NCBI RefSeq assembly: GCF_000714715.1 | Contig: NZ_JMFO01000002.1 | Coordinates: 71,496-135,495, forward strand | Source of the DNA: Candidatus Magnetobacterium casense | GTDB taxonomy: Bacteria > Nitrospirota > Thermodesulfovibrionia > Thermodesulfovibrionales > Magnetobacteriaceae | DNA: 64,000 nucleotides | Direction: 5' to 3' | Part shown: piece after piece, positions 55,601 through 63,851 of the stretch | Layout of the letters: each line of letters opens with the position of its first letter | Numbering within the stretch: position 1 is the stretch's first letter | Program-made: the position numbers and the translations under genes | Notes under the pieces: generated by a model | Database searches by the model: none | What the model was told of the DNA's origin: nothing | The model's input: the letters and a program-made list of their open reading frames with translations, nothing else

Positions 55601-57734
55601 ATTATATACGAGTTAAACCCTGTAACGATTGTTTGTATGAGGATGGAAGTCCAGGCCCTATTACAACAACATCTGGTACTAAAAAACCTGAGATAGAGAC
55701 GATAAACGGTGATGGTACCGTAGTTGCTAAAAGAGCAATAGAACCCTTTAATGATGCTACAGGTAATCCATCTATTGATTATGAAGAAGGTAGTTTTGGT
55801 TCACATGGACTGTTGCCTGCCAGTGAAGAGTTAAAAGATAAGATTTTTGCCTATTTTACAGGTAGAAACCCCATACGTTCGGCAACAAAAGATGTTACAA
55901 GGGACACAGTGCCTACGACAACGCTTAGTTTTTACCTAACTGGCGGTGTCCAGCCTTACATGACAGACCCTCAGAATAGGACAGAAGGTGTGAACTTTAC
56001 CACAAACCAGATAGAGGAAAACATCCCCGATGCTACATTGGGTTTAGGTGGAACCTCATCATCTATATTCATAAACAACCCCGTCAATGGAAACTACACA
56101 GTTGACTTGAAAGGTAATGCCGGATTGTTTACTGTAGACGCGTCCTCTTTCAATCTTTCAAGCGGGTCAGAAGCGACGACCACAAAAAAAGGCTTTTACA
56201 GAAACGGTATCTTCAACCTGTCGCTTGCCCTTGATACCAACACAGGAGTATTGACCATCAACAGCAAGGTAGCGCCACCCACTGATGTAAAGTCGCAAAA
56301 CAATAGCGGGAAGACACGCTTGACATGGACACCATCTACAACGGCTGATGTGACAGGATATAACATCTATGGAAAGACCTTTGATCAAGACGGCTTTACT
56401 CTTCTTGCAAGCACCGACAAGGACGCTACGTCGTTTGACACAGGTAAGGACTGGGCATCAACCGATACGGCAACCGTATGGTACTACGTGGTAACGGCCT
56501 TTGACTCGGATGTCACAGAAAGCCTGTGGGATACGACTACGGCAAACACAAACCCGATAAAGGCCGATTTCAAGGCATCAAACACAACGGTTAGCGTTAA
56601 TACGCCCGTGACGTTTTCGGACCTCTCAACGGGTAACATTGTGTCATGGCAATGGGACTTTGAAAACGACGGTACAATAGACAGCACATCACAAAACCCG
56701 ACACACAGCTACACTGCACCGGGTACCTATTCCGTGAACCTGTACGTAAAAGACAGCGACGGCAAGACAGATTATGTCTCCAAGGGGGCATACGTCACGG
56801 TTACGTCAGCTACGTCAACCGGTCGTGTACTCGGTAGTAAGGTAGACCTAAACGGTGACGGCAAGGCCGATATAGTGTGGCTAAACACTACCTCTGGCGA
56901 CGTTGCCGCATGGTTGATGGACGGGACTAAGATAACCAGCGGCGGATATTTGACTAACGGAATGCCAAACGAGTGGCAGATAGCAGCTAAGGGTGATCTC
57001 AACGGCGATGGCACGACCGATATCGTGTTACAAAACACCACCACCGGTGGTGTCGTTGCCTGGTTGATGAACGGGACAGCGATATATAGCGTCGACTATT
57101 TGACTTACATACCAAACGAGTGGCAAATGGTAGGCATTGGCGACCTAAATGACGACGGCAAGAGCGATATCGTGTGGCAGAACACTACCTCTGGTGACGT
57201 ATTTGCATGGTTGATGAACGGGACGACGATATTCAGCTCCGCTTATCTGAAAAAGACATACCGAGCGATTGGAAGATGGCAGGCATCGGCGACCTCAACG
57301 GCGACGGTAAGACCGATATCGTGTGGCAAAACTCCACCACCGGTGATGTATTTGCTTGGTTGATGAACGGGACGACGATATCCAGCGGCAACTATCTCTC
57401 CAGGGGTATACCGAATAACTGGAAGATAGTCGCAATGGGCAACCTTAACGGTGACGGCAAGAGCGATGTCGTGTGGCAGAACACCACCTCTGGCGACGTT
57501 GCCGCATGGCTGATGGACGGGACAACGATATCCAGCGTCGGCTCTCCGGCCAAAGGCATCCCAAGCAACTGGCAAATAGCAGCAATGGGCGACCTTAACG
57601 GCGACGGTATGAGCGATATCATCTGGCAGAACACCACCTCTGGCGACGTTGCTGCATGGCTGATGAACGGGACGACGATATCCAGCGGTAACTATCTCTC
57701 CAGGGGTATACCGAACAACTGGCAGATTCAGTAA
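52666..57734 (+). CDS. Giant exported NHL/C-type-lectin/LCAT-lipase/PKD/VCBS protein, one-base frameshift
   Basis: The first frame runs 52666-57363 (1565 codons). At the A-run 57250-57254 one base appears missing: adding one A joins ...SSAYLKK to DIPSDWKMAGIGDLNGDGKT in the next frame, open to 57734, giving about 1690 residues. Order: signal or anchor (about 30-47); six 47-residue NHL blades (about 50-335, GVAVDASGNVYIADTENNRI); C-type lectin domain (about 341-466, WADAKAYCESLGGYLATVTS); InlB-like (475-576); carboxypeptidase-regulatory-like (582-665); LCAT-type alpha/beta hydrolase (about 680-1060) with YDWRLS, nucleophile VAHSMGG near 804, GTPNEGS, GDGTV and SHGLL; Fn3 (1204-1298); PKD (1300-1380); six VCBS units with the frameshift in the third-fourth boundary. 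It may bind and act on lipids or glycans at the cell surface. Confidence 0.9.
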
Positions 57735-57772
57735 CAAGTAAGTAGCACAATCCTCTGCAGGAAGGGGGCTGA

Positions 57773-57910
57773 GGGCATACGTGTTAAGCTAAACATGAAA
57801 CACCACCAATAAAACCATTCATTGTAGAAGAACCCTCCCCTAACCCCTCCCATAAAGGGAGGGGGAGCTACTGAAATGGCCAAATCTCTCTTAGCTTAAC
57901 ACGTATGCCC
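57773..57910 (+). mobile_element. Element D: 138-bp MITE-like element with perfect 20-bp inverted ends
   Basis: Left end GGGCATACGTGTTAAGCTAA (57773-57792); the right end is its exact reverse complement (57891-57910). No coding capacity. It contains a family C repeat (57828-57866). On its right it abuts the inner part of a family A repeat (GCAAGGGGTCACGG...), so it probably inserted into that repeat. No clear target duplication is seen. Confidence 0.8.
57828..57866 (+). repeat. Repeat family C, copy C3, inside element D
   Basis: AAGAACCCTCCCCTAACCCC, then TCCCATAAAGGGAGGGGGA; identical over most of its length to C1 at 4738. Confidence 0.78.
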
Positions 57911-57965
57911 GCAAGGGGTCACGGACCCCTTGACCCCATCCTGCGCAACCTTGATTTTTAAACAT
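57911..57965 (+). repeat. Repeat family A, right part A8
   Basis: GCAAGGGGTCACGGACCCCT, TGACCCCATCCTGCGCAAC and TTGATTTTTAAACAT. The first block equals A7 and the last equals A1, which fixes the right boundary of the family. Confidence 0.75.
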
Positions 57966-58000
57966 GAGGTAAAATTACCCTGCCAGAGGACAATAGCACC

Positions 58001-58029
58001 TTGATTTAGCCCTGGTGATGTTGTACAAT
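58001..58029 (+). promoter_or_regulatory. Promoter of the methyltransferase pair
   Basis: TTGATT (58001), 17-base spacer, TACAAT (58024-58029). Start expected near 58036, five bases before ATG 58041, so the leader is too short for a ribosome site. Confidence 0.6.
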
Positions 58030-58040
58030 ATCAGACTATC

Positions 58041-58799
58041 ATGCCAAAGTTGTTTAAGGCACCAACGAGCGACAATACAGCGAAGTTCTATGACGACCTC
58101 ATAGCTGGACGCACAAGGCGCGGCCTGTGGGGTGCAGAGGCTCGCTTTGACGGTGCGCTGATTAGTACCAAGTATTCGGTCAGGAGACACTTCACGCCCA
58201 ATGTCGCCCCGTACATCAGGCCGACGGACGTTGTACTGGATGTCGGATGCGGCAGCGGAGGATTTCTGCCCATACTCTCCGAACTGTGTGCAAAGCTGGT
58301 GGGGATAGACATAACGCCATCGTTTGTAGCAAAAAGCATGGAGATCGCAGAGAAGTTCAACCTGGCTAACACGGAAATATTACAGGAGAGCTGTGAGCAC
58401 CTGCCATTTGACAATCACAGCTTTGATGTGGTGGTGATGCTCGACGTGATTCACCACATGGAAAATGTCCGGGATTCTCTCAAGGAGGTACACCGTGTCC
58501 TTACGCCCGGTGGCCGCGTCATAGTCTTTGAACCAAACAAGCTCAACCCGCTTGTCTATGTCATGTGCATGCTTGACCCCAATGAAAGGGGAGTTCTGCC
58601 GCTGGGGACAAAGGGTGCCTACAGGCGTCTGTTTGCACCTTACTTCACCGTGGAGAGGATGGAATATAACGGTATGCTCATTGGCCCGCAGCAGGGCCTT
58701 TCACTGGCAATATCGGATGTCATAAACCACCGGCACACCAAACCCCTGCTTGGCTGGTTAAATGCACGGATGTTCATCGCCCTGACAAAGCCGCAATGA
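58041..58799 (+). CDS. Class I SAM-dependent methyltransferase (UbiE-like fold)
   Basis: 252 residues. SAM motif I is VLDVGCGSGGFLP near residue 68; the acidic loop is LVGIDITPSF; DVVVMLDVIHHME and VLTPGGRVIVFEPNK are the post-I and motif III regions. The C-terminal part is hydrophobic (LNPLVYVMCML), suggesting a membrane-associated or lipid-like substrate. The fold does not reveal the substrate. The stop overlaps the start of the next gene (ATGA), also a methyltransferase, so the pair is made together. Glycosyltransferases, which often accompany such pairs, are not present. Confidence 0.88.
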   Translation: MPKLFKAPTSDNTAKFYDDLIAGRTRRGLWGAEARFDGALISTKYSVRRHFTPNVAPYIRPTDVVLDVGCGSGGFLPILSELCAKLVGIDITPSFVAKSMEIAEKFNLANTEILQESCEHLPFDNHSFDVVVMLDVIHHMENVRDSLKEVHRVLTPGGRVIVFEPNKLNPLVYVMCMLDPNERGVLPLGTKGAYRRLFAPYFTVERMEYNGMLIGPQQGLSLAISDVINHRHTKPLLGWLNARMFIALTKPQ

Positions 58800-59449
58800 A
58801 TGCACAGCCGTTACAGAGAAACCAACTGAAGCCATTTCTGCATGAGTACTCCCGGTCCATGCCGCTGATGTATCGCACCAAGGTGGCCAACAGACACATC
58901 ATCGGGTCATTTCATCTGGTACTGGATAGTGTCCCGTATGGGGCAAGGCTCTTTGACATTGGCTGTGGCACGGGGGCGCTGTTGTACCTTGCGATAAAGC
59001 TCAAAGACGTGACCCTGGCACACGGCTATGACCTCTCCAAAGAGGCAGTGGCGGCCTCCGAGGGCGTGAGTATCGCAATCCCGGAGCTTAGGGTGACACA
59101 CTCTGCCGATGTCTTCCCCCCAAAGGACATAGCCAACTACGACGTCGTAACCATGGTTGACGTCCTGCACCACATAGCCGGCCCCATGCAAGATTCCTTT
59201 GTCATCAGGCTGACCAAAACCCTCTCCCCCGGCACCCTGCTGATACTGTCAGACATGGAAGGGACAAACCTCTTCACCGGCATCACAGCCAGGGTGCACG
59301 ACCTGTTGGTGAACAAACAGGTTGTCAGACCCAGGAAATCAAGCGACGTAATTGCCATGCTGGCAGACAACGGCTTACAAATACTCTCCGTGTCATGGTG
59401 CTGGTCGGTGGTGTTTAAGAGCTTTGTGATCACGGCCAGGAAGACATGA
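58796..59449 (+). CDS. Class I SAM-dependent methyltransferase, second of a pair
   Basis: 217 residues, ATG in a 4-bp overlap with the preceding methyltransferase gene. SAM motif LFDIGCGTGALLYLAI near residue 52; YDVVTMVDVLHHI; LSPGTLLILSDMEG. The C-terminal region is hydrophobic and ends SVVFKSFVITARKT. Only distantly like its neighbour, so the two probably modify the same molecule at different positions, or successive intermediates. Substrate unknown. An inverted family A repeat begins 2 bp after the stop codon. Confidence 0.86.
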   Translation: MNAQPLQRNQLKPFLHEYSRSMPLMYRTKVANRHIIGSFHLVLDSVPYGARLFDIGCGTGALLYLAIKLKDVTLAHGYDLSKEAVAASEGVSIAIPELRVTHSADVFPPKDIANYDVVTMVDVLHHIAGPMQDSFVIRLTKTLSPGTLLILSDMEGTNLFTGITARVHDLLVNKQVVRPRKSSDVIAMLADNGLQILSVSWCWSVVFKSFVITARKT

Positions 59450-59451
59450 AA

Positions 59452-59580
59452 ACACCCGCATAATGGGGTCAAGGGGGCTGGCCCCCTTGCAGGGGGTTCT
59501 GAAGGGGGGCGGAGGGGGTGAGGCACCCCTGCCACAAACCGCCCCTTTCTTTCTCTTCCACTCAAATGCGATTGCCCTAA
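59452..59580 (-). repeat. Repeat family A, copy A9 (inverted)
   Basis: ATAATGGGGTCAAGGGGGCT, CCCTTGCAGGGGGTTCTGAA, GGTGAGGCACCCCTGCCACA and TCAAATGCGATTGCCC: a nearly full family A copy reading right to left. Confidence 0.8.
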
Positions 59581-59676
59581 TGCACACCAACAGCAGTTGT
59601 GCAAATGATGTGTGCTCTGATATACTAAAGGTCAATTGATGTCTTGGCAACAACAGGTGTAAGTTAGCTTAACGGT

Positions 59677-61002
59677 ATGTGGATATATCTTATCTTGATA
59701 TTTGTATTTATCCTGATGAGCGGTTTCTTTGCCGGCGCTGAGATAGCAGTGGTAACGGCCAGGAAGACGCTGATAGATACGCTTCAGAGGGCCGGCAGGG
59801 CAGAGGCAGAGGCCCTGATGATGCTTAAAAAGAATCCGGAGAGGTTTCTTGCAACCATCAAAATAGGTACTACCATGGGGCTTGCCATGGCGTGTGTCTT
59901 GGGCGGCGCCTTTGCCATTGAGGTGGTGAGACCGGTGGTATCGAAAGTGCCTGTGAAATATATTGCTATTTTTGGTGGTCCTTTGAGTATCCTGATTGTC
60001 CTGGTTGTGGTGTCTTATGTGCATTTGCTCTGGGGTGAGCTGATACCCAAGTCCCTGGTGCTGCTCAACCCCGAGCGCGTTGCACTGGCTGTATCGAGGT
60101 TGATGTATGCGTCTTCCAGATGGGCTTCCGTGCTGATAAATTCCCTGACGTATAGCGCAAACATCATCCTCAGACCACTGGGAATAAAGGCCTTTACCGG
60201 CAGAGGTTTCGTCTCCCAGGAGGAGATAAAGCTCCTTATACTGGAGGGCAAGGACAGAGGTATCTTTGAGTCCACCGAGCAGGAGCTGATCCACAGCGTC
60301 TTTGAGTTCACCGATATATCGGTCAAGGAGGTCATGGTACCCATCGGACAGGTAGTGGCCGTCTCTATTGATGACCCCCTGGAGAGAAACCTGCTCCTCA
60401 TATCCGAGGAAAAGTACTCGCGCTACCCCGTCTTCGGCACCGAAATCAATAACATCAAGGGCATCCTTCATGCAAAGGACGTCTTTATACACCTGGCCCA
60501 ACACAAGGAGGTTAACATGCGCAAACTGCTCAGGGCACCGTTTTTCATCCCGGAGACAATGCTGATCAGTCACCTCTTAAGCGACATGCAAAAAAAACGC
60601 AACCACATGGCCATCGTCGTCAACGAACACGGCATGGTCACGGGCATCGTCACCATTGAAGACCTGCTCGAGGAAATAGTTGGCGAAATCAGGGACGAAC
60701 ACGACACGGAAAGACCCGTTATCTCCATAGGCAACGGCGTATACATCGTATATGCCTCCATAAACATCAGAGACCTCAAGGAGGACCATGCAATGGAATT
60801 CCCCGAGTCTCCGCAGTACGACACCCTGGGAGGGTTTATCGTCACCACACTGCAGAAGATACCACAGGGCGGGGAAACTATAAACCTCGACCATATGAGA
60901 TTAACCGTCCTTGAGATGGTAAATAAACGGGTATCAAAGGTAAAGGTGGAGTTTCTAAACACCGACGCCTTGGATACACACAAGGAGGAAGGCGTTGAAT
61001 AA
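59677..61002 (+). CDS. CNNM/HlyC-CorC family membrane protein
   Basis: 441 residues. N-terminal CNNM (DUF21) domain with four membrane segments (about 1-180: LIFVFILMSGFFAGAEIAVV, GTTMGLAMACVLGG, LLWGELIPKSLVLLNPERVA). A CBS pair follows (about 215-335: VMVPIGQVVAVSIDDPL, HMAIVVNEHGMVTGIVTIED, LLEEIVGEIRDEHD), then a CorC/HlyC domain (about 350-435: AMEFPESPQYDTLGGFI). Members are linked to magnesium or cobalt efflux and sodium/magnesium exchange. The old haemolysin name is misleading. It is followed closely by an M16 peptidase gene whose TTG start overlaps its stop. Confidence 0.93.
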   Translation: MWIYLILIFVFILMSGFFAGAEIAVVTARKTLIDTLQRAGRAEAEALMMLKKNPERFLATIKIGTTMGLAMACVLGGAFAIEVVRPVVSKVPVKYIAIFGGPLSILIVLVVVSYVHLLWGELIPKSLVLLNPERVALAVSRLMYASSRWASVLINSLTYSANIILRPLGIKAFTGRGFVSQEEIKLLILEGKDRGIFESTEQELIHSVFEFTDISVKEVMVPIGQVVAVSIDDPLERNLLLISEEKYSRYPVFGTEINNIKGILHAKDVFIHLAQHKEVNMRKLLRAPFFIPETMLISHLLSDMQKKRNHMAIVVNEHGMVTGIVTIEDLLEEIVGEIRDEHDTERPVISIGNGVYIVYASINIRDLKEDHAMEFPESPQYDTLGGFIVTTLQKIPQGGETINLDHMRLTVLEMVNKRVSKVKVEFLNTDALDTHKEEGVE

Positions 61003-62464
61003 GACAATCGATGTATCGGGTTTAACACTTTTACACAACCTTTTACATTTGCCCAAACGGGTGATGATAAGGGTACCAGTGAGCGTAATAGTCGTGTTAT
61101 CAGCCGCCGTGCTGTGTTCGTGTGCGACTCCGGTCACAAAGTCCGGAGGCCCGCAGGCTGCACTTGTCTCCAAGGGACCGTTAACTGAAGCCCGGCAGCC
61201 GGGACTTGAACACGGCGTTGAACTCATCCCAAAGGAGTACTTCCTTGACAACGGCCTAAAGGTGCTCATGGTCGAGGACCACAAGGTACCCATTGCTACG
61301 TTTCAGATATGGTACAAGGTCGGTTCGATAGACGAACAGCCAGGCAAGACCGGCCTTAGTCACATGCTTGAACACATGATGTTTAAGGGAACCAATCGCT
61401 ACGGCTCCAAGGTGTTTTCAAACCTGGTACAGAAAAACGGCGGTGTAGACAATGCCTTTACGACCAGAAACTACACCATGTACTACCAAACACTCATATC
61501 GGACAGGCTTGGGTTGTCCGTGGAGCTTGAGGCCGACAGGATGGCAAACCTGCTCTTAAACGAAGAGGACGTAAAGTCGGAAAAACAGGTCATTATGGAA
61601 GAAAGACGTCTGCGGACAGAAGACAACCCCCAGAATCTGCTGTTTGAACAACTGACGGAAAAGGCCATTTCCACACACCCCTACCGCAATCCCGTCATCG
61701 GATGGATGGATGACATAGCATCCTTTACCGTGGAGGACCTGCGGCAACACTACAATACCTACTACAGCCCCAACAATGCCGTTATAATCGTCACCGGAGA
61801 CATCAATCCCACAGAGACGCTCCGGTTGATCAAGGCCAACTTTGGCTCCATACCCGCCAAAAACACGGCGGCAGTACAAATCCCAAAAGAGCCTGCACAG
61901 GCCCAACCCAAACGCATTGTCCTGAGAAAGCCTGCTCAACTACCCTATCTGCTGATGGCCTACCACGTCCCCTCCATTCCCCATAAGGACAGCTATGCCC
62001 TGGATGTGCTGTCGGCGTTGCTTTCGGGCAAGAGTGGCAGACTATACCAGGAGCTTGTAAAGAACCAAAAGGTTGCCCTCAATGCCTTTGTCTTCTACAG
62101 CGGGTTTCACTCGGACCCCTATCTGATGTACTTTGGCGGTTCCGTAATGGGTGGCAAGGGCAACAACACGGATGCCCTTGAGGGCGCCATACTGCACGAA
62201 ATCGAAAAGCTAAAGACAACGCCACCCACCCAACGGGAGATACGGAAGGCCAAGAACCAGATAGAGGCCTCATTTATCATGGGACAGGACTCCATCTACT
62301 TTCAGGGCGAACTCCTGGGCATGTACGAAATGCTCGGCAACTGGAGGCTCAAGGACAGGTACCTGGAGGAGATTCGGGCCGTAACGGCAGAAGACGTAAC
62401 AAGGGTGGCCGCAACATATCTGACCATAAACAACAGCACCATCGGTACCCTGATACCGGAGTAA
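60995..62464 (+). CDS. M16 family zinc metallopeptidase, catalytic partner
   Basis: 489 residues from TTG 60995, which follows AAGGAGGA and overlaps the preceding stop by 8 bp. An ATG at 61064 would give a standard lipoprotein signal (MIRVPVSVIVVLSAAVLCSC), so the real start is uncertain. Zinc site HMLEHMMFKG (HxxEH) near residue 123, with the downstream glutamate in VELEADRM, as in pitrilysin/PqqL/mitochondrial-processing-like enzymes. The second M16 lobe lies at about 270-480. It pairs with the next gene, a partner lacking the zinc motif; such pairs act as heterodimers. Likely envelope-located. Confidence 0.93.
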   Translation: MNKTIDVSGLTLLHNLLHLPKRVMIRVPVSVIVVLSAAVLCSCATPVTKSGGPQAALVSKGPLTEARQPGLEHGVELIPKEYFLDNGLKVLMVEDHKVPIATFQIWYKVGSIDEQPGKTGLSHMLEHMMFKGTNRYGSKVFSNLVQKNGGVDNAFTTRNYTMYYQTLISDRLGLSVELEADRMANLLLNEEDVKSEKQVIMEERRLRTEDNPQNLLFEQLTEKAISTHPYRNPVIGWMDDIASFTVEDLRQHYNTYYSPNNAVIIVTGDINPTETLRLIKANFGSIPAKNTAAVQIPKEPAQAQPKRIVLRKPAQLPYLLMAYHVPSIPHKDSYALDVLSALLSGKSGRLYQELVKNQKVALNAFVFYSGFHSDPYLMYFGGSVMGGKGNNTDALEGAILHEIEKLKTTPPTQREIRKAKNQIEASFIMGQDSIYFQGELLGMYEMLGNWRLKDRYLEEIRAVTAEDVTRVAATYLTINNSTIGTLIPE

Positions 62465-62467
62465 ACG

Positions 62468-63844
62468 ATGAAAAAACTGGAGGCGATGATACTAATGATC
62501 ATGCACATGCGCATAAGGGTGTTTTTTGCTGCAATACTGCTGGTTGTGTTTCCTCTGACTGCACATGCACTGGATGTAAGACGGGAGGTACTGATGAATG
62601 GATTGACATTGCTGCATATGGAGAGAACCAACCTGCCCATTGTGAAGATAAACATGCTAATAAGGGCATCAAAGCTCGATGAGCCATCAGACAAGGCGGG
62701 GCTGGCAAACCTGACGGCCGAAATGCTGCTGGAGGGTACAAAGAGCAAGAGTTCCAAGGAGATACAGGAGGAGGTCGAGTTTATGGGTGCCTCGCTGGAG
62801 GCGTCCGTGAATACGGATTTTACGGTCATTTCGCTTTCGGTGCTGAAGAAGGACCTTGACAAGGGGTTTGAGATACTTGCCGATTGCCTGTTGAATCCGT
62901 CGTTTTCCGAGGGCGAGCTGAGGGCCAAAAAGGAGATCGTAAAGGGCGCCATCAAACAAAGTGAGGAGTCTCCGGCGTTTGTGGCAAACAGGGCATTCTT
63001 GAAGGACGTCTACGGACAGTTTCCATATGGCCGTCCAACCGAAGGCGATATACAGAGCGTTGATTCCATATACGTACAAGACCTTGTGAACTTCCACAAG
63101 GGGCACTACGTTGCCTCAGCATCGATCCTCACGGCCGTGGGGGATGTTACATATGACAAGATTACAGGGCTGATTGACAAGCACCTGTCAAAGTGGCAAC
63201 CGGGTGAGGTCGGTCATCCCCATGCACCGATATTGCATAATGGTCATAACGCCAAGGTCAATCTCATCGACATGGACCTCACACAGGCAAACATCATCAT
63301 TGGTCATGAGGGGATCACCAGGGACAACATAGACTTCTATGCCGTGATGGTCATGAACTACATCCTCGGAGGCGGGGGGTTCTCCTCACGCATGGTTAAG
63401 ACCCTGAGGGATGACATGGGGCTTGCTTACGATGTGCGCAGTCACTTTGCCTCTTACAAGTATGGCGGGGACTTTCAGGCCATCATACAGACAAAAAACG
63501 AGTTTGCAAACACGGCAGTTACCGAAATACTAAAGCAGATAAAAAGAATAAAGACCGACTACGTTACAGAGGAGGAACTAAGCGACGCAAAGGCGTATTT
63601 GACGGGCAGTTTTCCGCGTAAGCTCGATACCATGGACAAGATAGCCCATTTCCTGTCACAGGTGGAGTTCTATAGGCTCGGCTTGGACTATGACAAGAAA
63701 TACCTGGACTACATCAAGGCGGTAACGAAGGAGGACGTCAGGCGCGTTGCGGTTAAATACCTCGATGATATCAACTACCATCTTGTCATTGTAGGCAAAC
63801 AAGAAAAGATAGGGTTTCAACAAAAAGACACAAAGGATAAATAG
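62468..63844 (+). CDS. M16 family peptidase-like partner lacking HxxEH
   Basis: 458 residues, 3 bp after the first M16 gene. Signal peptide with a long n-region (MKKLEAMILMIMHMRIRVFF, then AAILLVVFPLTAHA). It has the M16 fold blocks (GLTLLHMERTNLPIVKINML, LGGGGFSSRMVKTLRDDMGL), but the zinc site is gone: the position of HxxEH reads LANLTAEMLLEG. The FSSR...LR block (the R/Y-rich substrate-clamp region) is kept, as in non-catalytic MPP-alpha/PqqG-type partners. It therefore probably forms a heterodimer with the preceding enzyme. Confidence 0.93.
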   Translation: MKKLEAMILMIMHMRIRVFFAAILLVVFPLTAHALDVRREVLMNGLTLLHMERTNLPIVKINMLIRASKLDEPSDKAGLANLTAEMLLEGTKSKSSKEIQEEVEFMGASLEASVNTDFTVISLSVLKKDLDKGFEILADCLLNPSFSEGELRAKKEIVKGAIKQSEESPAFVANRAFLKDVYGQFPYGRPTEGDIQSVDSIYVQDLVNFHKGHYVASASILTAVGDVTYDKITGLIDKHLSKWQPGEVGHPHAPILHNGHNAKVNLIDMDLTQANIIIGHEGITRDNIDFYAVMVMNYILGGGGFSSRMVKTLRDDMGLAYDVRSHFASYKYGGDFQAIIQTKNEFANTAVTEILKQIKRIKTDYVTEEELSDAKAYLTGSFPRKLDTMDKIAHFLSQVEFYRLGLDYDKKYLDYIKAVTKEDVRRVAVKYLDDINYHLVIVGKQEKIGFQQKDTKDK

Positions 63845-63851
63845 AATCAAT

